Below are positions 5,817 through 7,347 of a stretch of DNA of 7,347 bases, piece by piece; within the stretch, counting starts at the first letter, position 1; the number at the start of each line of letters is the position of its first letter. The notes beneath the pieces are model-generated. The model saw nothing but the letters and a program-made list of their open reading frames with translations. It was not told the DNA's origin and did no database searches. The stretch is taken from the NCBI GenBank assembly GCA_030671315.1, contig DAOUZW010000052.1, positions 1-7,347 of the forward strand, given 5' to 3'. A program made the position numbers and the translations under genes. The DNA comes from Candidatus Bathyarchaeota archaeon (lineage in GTDB: Archaea > Thermoproteota > Bathyarchaeia > 40CM-2-53-6 > RBG-13-38-9).

Positions 5817-7025
5817 ATGCATACTATAGAAGATTACAGGAAAATTGTAGGCGACGATATTATTTATTCTATACATAAAAAGGCAAGTAGACTTTATGGT
5901 AAATCTATTCTGCATGCCAATTCAACTCAATATGGTGGCGGAGTAGCAGAGATCCTCACATCTTTATTACCACTAATGAATGATGTAGGACTTGAAGCGG
6001 ATTGGCGAATTCTACGAGGTACCCCCGACTTTTTTACCATAACGAAAAAATTTCACAATGCTCTGCAAGGAGACCCAATAAACTTTACAGATCTCAAAAA
6101 GCAAATATATATTCAAAATAATGAAGATTTCTCAAGTTATTGTCGTATTGATGAAGATTTTGTGGTAATTCATGATAATCAACCTCTTCCACTAATAAGG
6201 CTAGAAAAGAAGAGACAACCCTGGATTTGGAGATGTCACGTAGACTTTTCAAATCCTAATAAAGAACTGGTTGATTTTCTCAAAGATTTCATTCTTAGAT
6301 ATGATCTCATGATAGTTTCTAGCGAGAAATATTTGAATAAAGAAATTCCTATTGATTATAAAATAATTCCTCCCGCGATAGATCCTTTAACACCAAAAAA
6401 TAAAGAACTACCTCAAGAGGTAATTTCAAAATATTTGAAAAAATCCGATATACCAACTGATAAACCAATAATTACTCAAATATCAAGATTCGATAAATGG
6501 AAAGACCCTGAGGGAGTAATCGAGGTATTCAAACTTGTTAAAAAAGAAATTGACTGCAGATTAATTCTCTGCGGTAGCATGGCCATAGATGACCCAGAAG
6601 GAACAATAATTCTTGAAAAAATACGAAAAAAAGCTCAAGAATTAATCGACAAAAAAGATGTAATTCTAATAACAAGTGAAAACAATATTCTAGTCAATAT
6701 TTTACAGAGAATTTCAAACGTCATAATACAAAAATCAATCAAAGAAGGATTTGGGCTTACGGTAACTGAAGCACTCTGGAAAGAAAAACCTGTAGTTGGT
6801 TCAGACGTAGGAGGAATTCCACTTCAAATCAAAGATGGGGAGAATGGTTTTCTATTAGATCCATTTGATGATAAAGGATTTGCAGATCGTATTCTACAAT
6901 TATTACAAGATGCTGATTTATCAAAGAGATTTGGAGAGAAAAGTAAGAAAAAAGTTATCGATAATTTCTTGATAACTAGACTATTGATAGATTACTTAGA
7001 TCTATTCAACAATATTTCTCCATAA
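5817..7025 (+). CDS. treT: Trehalose glycosyltransferring synthase (GT4 family, TreT-type)
   Basis: 402 residues, the usual TreT length. TreT joins a nucleoside-diphosphate glucose to glucose to give trehalose, a compatible solute; the reaction is reversible in some archaea. Signs in order: ILHANSTQYGGGVAEIL at 31-47 (acceptor-side loop with GGGVAE at 40-45), WRILRG at 63-68 and DFFTITKKFHNALQG at 71-85, both typical of TreT, VVIHDNQPLPL at 116-126, WRCHVDFS at 138-145, then the C-terminal Rossmann half with QISRFDKWKDPEG at 221-233 (R224 and K229 bind the donor phosphates), CGSMA at 252-256, and the GT4 motif EGFGLTVTE with E310 and E318. DGENGFLL closes the fold. It has its own promoter and no trehalose-uptake or phosphatase neighbour here. 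Some GT4 sucrose or trehalose phosphorylase relatives look similar, but the long FFTITKKFHNALQG match favours TreT. Confidence 0.85.
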   Translation: MHTIEDYRKIVGDDIIYSIHKKASRLYGKSILHANSTQYGGGVAEILTSLLPLMNDVGLEADWRILRGTPDFFTITKKFHNALQGDPINFTDLKKQIYIQNNEDFSSYCRIDEDFVVIHDNQPLPLIRLEKKRQPWIWRCHVDFSNPNKELVDFLKDFILRYDLMIVSSEKYLNKEIPIDYKIIPPAIDPLTPKNKELPQEVISKYLKKSDIPTDKPIITQISRFDKWKDPEGVIEVFKLVKKEIDCRLILCGSMAIDDPEGTIILEKIRKKAQELIDKKDVILITSENNILVNILQRISNVIIQKSIKEGFGLTVTEALWKEKPVVGSDVGGIPLQIKDGENGFLLDPFDDKGFADRILQLLQDADLSKRFGEKSKKKVIDNFLITRLLIDYLDLFNNISP

Positions 7026-7071
7026 TTTCCTTGATTATTACTTGATTGTTGGCGCAAGAGATAATAGACCG

Positions 7072-7088
7072 GTTAATAGAAAATTAAC
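7072..7088. repeat. Short inverted repeat GTTAAT-AGAAA-ATTAAC
   Basis: A perfect 6-base stem with a 5-base loop, 47 bases after the treT stop. It could be a weak 3' stem of the treT message or an operator for the small ORF downstream. No T run follows it, so it is not a classic terminator. Confidence 0.3.
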
Positions 7089-7150
7089 ACGCGCTAGTAA
7101 AAGATAGAGAATTCGCAGCAAATGCCATAATCATAACAAAAAGGAGTATA

Positions 7151-7309
7151 ATGACTACTCATAGTCTAGGTGTCGTATTCATGTATCTGAATTGCAATCA
7201 TTATCTAGATGTTTTCCTACTCTTTTTCTTTTTATGTTTCGATCAACCCTCTGTCCAAGTATCTTTTGATTTTCCGATCCATCTAGTCATCTTTTGTGCA
7301 CAATTATGA
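7151..7309 (+). CDS. Possible small protein ORF (52 codons), unknown
   Basis: ATG at 7151 follows AAGGAG at 7141-7146 by 4 bases, one of the best ribosome sites in the window. The frame runs 52 codons to TGA at 7307-7309 and a T7 run starts two bases later. Residues 19-29 (LDVFLLFFLCF) are hydrophobic and could enter a membrane. The rest shows no known motif, and composition is richer in Phe, Cys and His than the neighbouring genes, so it may be chance. I do not recognise a family. Support comes only from the signals at its two ends. Confidence 0.3.
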   Translation: MTTHSLGVVFMYLNCNHYLDVFLLFFFLCFDQPSVQVSFDFPIHLVIFCAQL

Positions 7310-7310
7310 A

Positions 7311-7317
7311 TTTTTTT
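7311..7317 (+). terminator. T7 run, terminator candidate
   Basis: Seven T residues follow the small ORF stop by one base. An earlier TTTTTCTTTTT at 7223-7233 lies inside that ORF and could instead end the treT transcript; if so, it argues against the ORF. Confidence 0.35.
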
Positions 7318-7347
7318 AAAGACAATACAATGATTAATTATTTTTTA

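Larger units (their letters stand above)
7026..7347. other. Region after treT without a recognisable gene
   Basis: This 322-base stretch has no long frame, and I see no tRNA cloverleaf or repeat array. It contains a short hairpin (7072-7088), a possible 52-codon ORF (7151-7309) and pyrimidine-rich T runs at 7223-7233 and 7311-7317 that may end treT or the small ORF transcript. An upstream or downstream gene may begin beyond the window edge. Confidence 0.6.

Overview
The window reads as AT-rich archaeal chromosome. Shine-Dalgarno sites match the archaeal GGTGAT type, promoters look like TTTAAA/TTTATATT boxes at short distances from starts, Arg codons are largely AGA/AGG, and Ile is often ATA. 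The gene set (TreT-type trehalose synthase, PrsW-like protease with a zinc ribbon, DUF362 protein, short thioredoxin reductase) fits a TACK-type archaeon, perhaps Bathyarchaeia-like. That placement is inference; no rRNA or other marker gene is present.

Layout. 1-417 (+) is the C-terminal end of a Kef/CPA2-type Na+ or K+/H+ antiporter cut by the window edge. 481-1401 (-) is a complete thioredoxin reductase whose first 55 residues have no ATG, GTG or TTG start; a CTG preceded by a perfect Shine-Dalgarno is the best start. 1604-2368 (+) is a PrsW-family membrane protease with a C-terminal zinc ribbon. 2469-2915 (-) is a small protein with a very basic N-terminal tail and a coiled coil. 3071-5651 (+) is an apparent operon: two subunits of a family I CoA-transferase (GctA/GctB or IpdA/IpdB type) followed by a DUF362 protein. 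5817-7025 (+) is a TreT-type trehalose-forming glycosyltransferase with its own promoter. 7026-7347 holds no recognisable gene beyond a possible 52-codon ORF.

How they work together. Only the gctA-gctB-DUF362 set looks functionally linked. Its catalytic subunit carries Leu where the CoA-transferase nucleophilic Glu normally sits, so the pair may be a CoA-thioester hydrolase or ring-opening enzyme (IpdAB-like) rather than a classical transferase. A nested dyad just upstream of the operon could be its operator and promoter. The remaining genes look like independent housekeeping or stress functions: thiol redox, membrane proteolysis, trehalose and ion homeostasis. I see no mobile element, CRISPR array, tRNA or rRNA.
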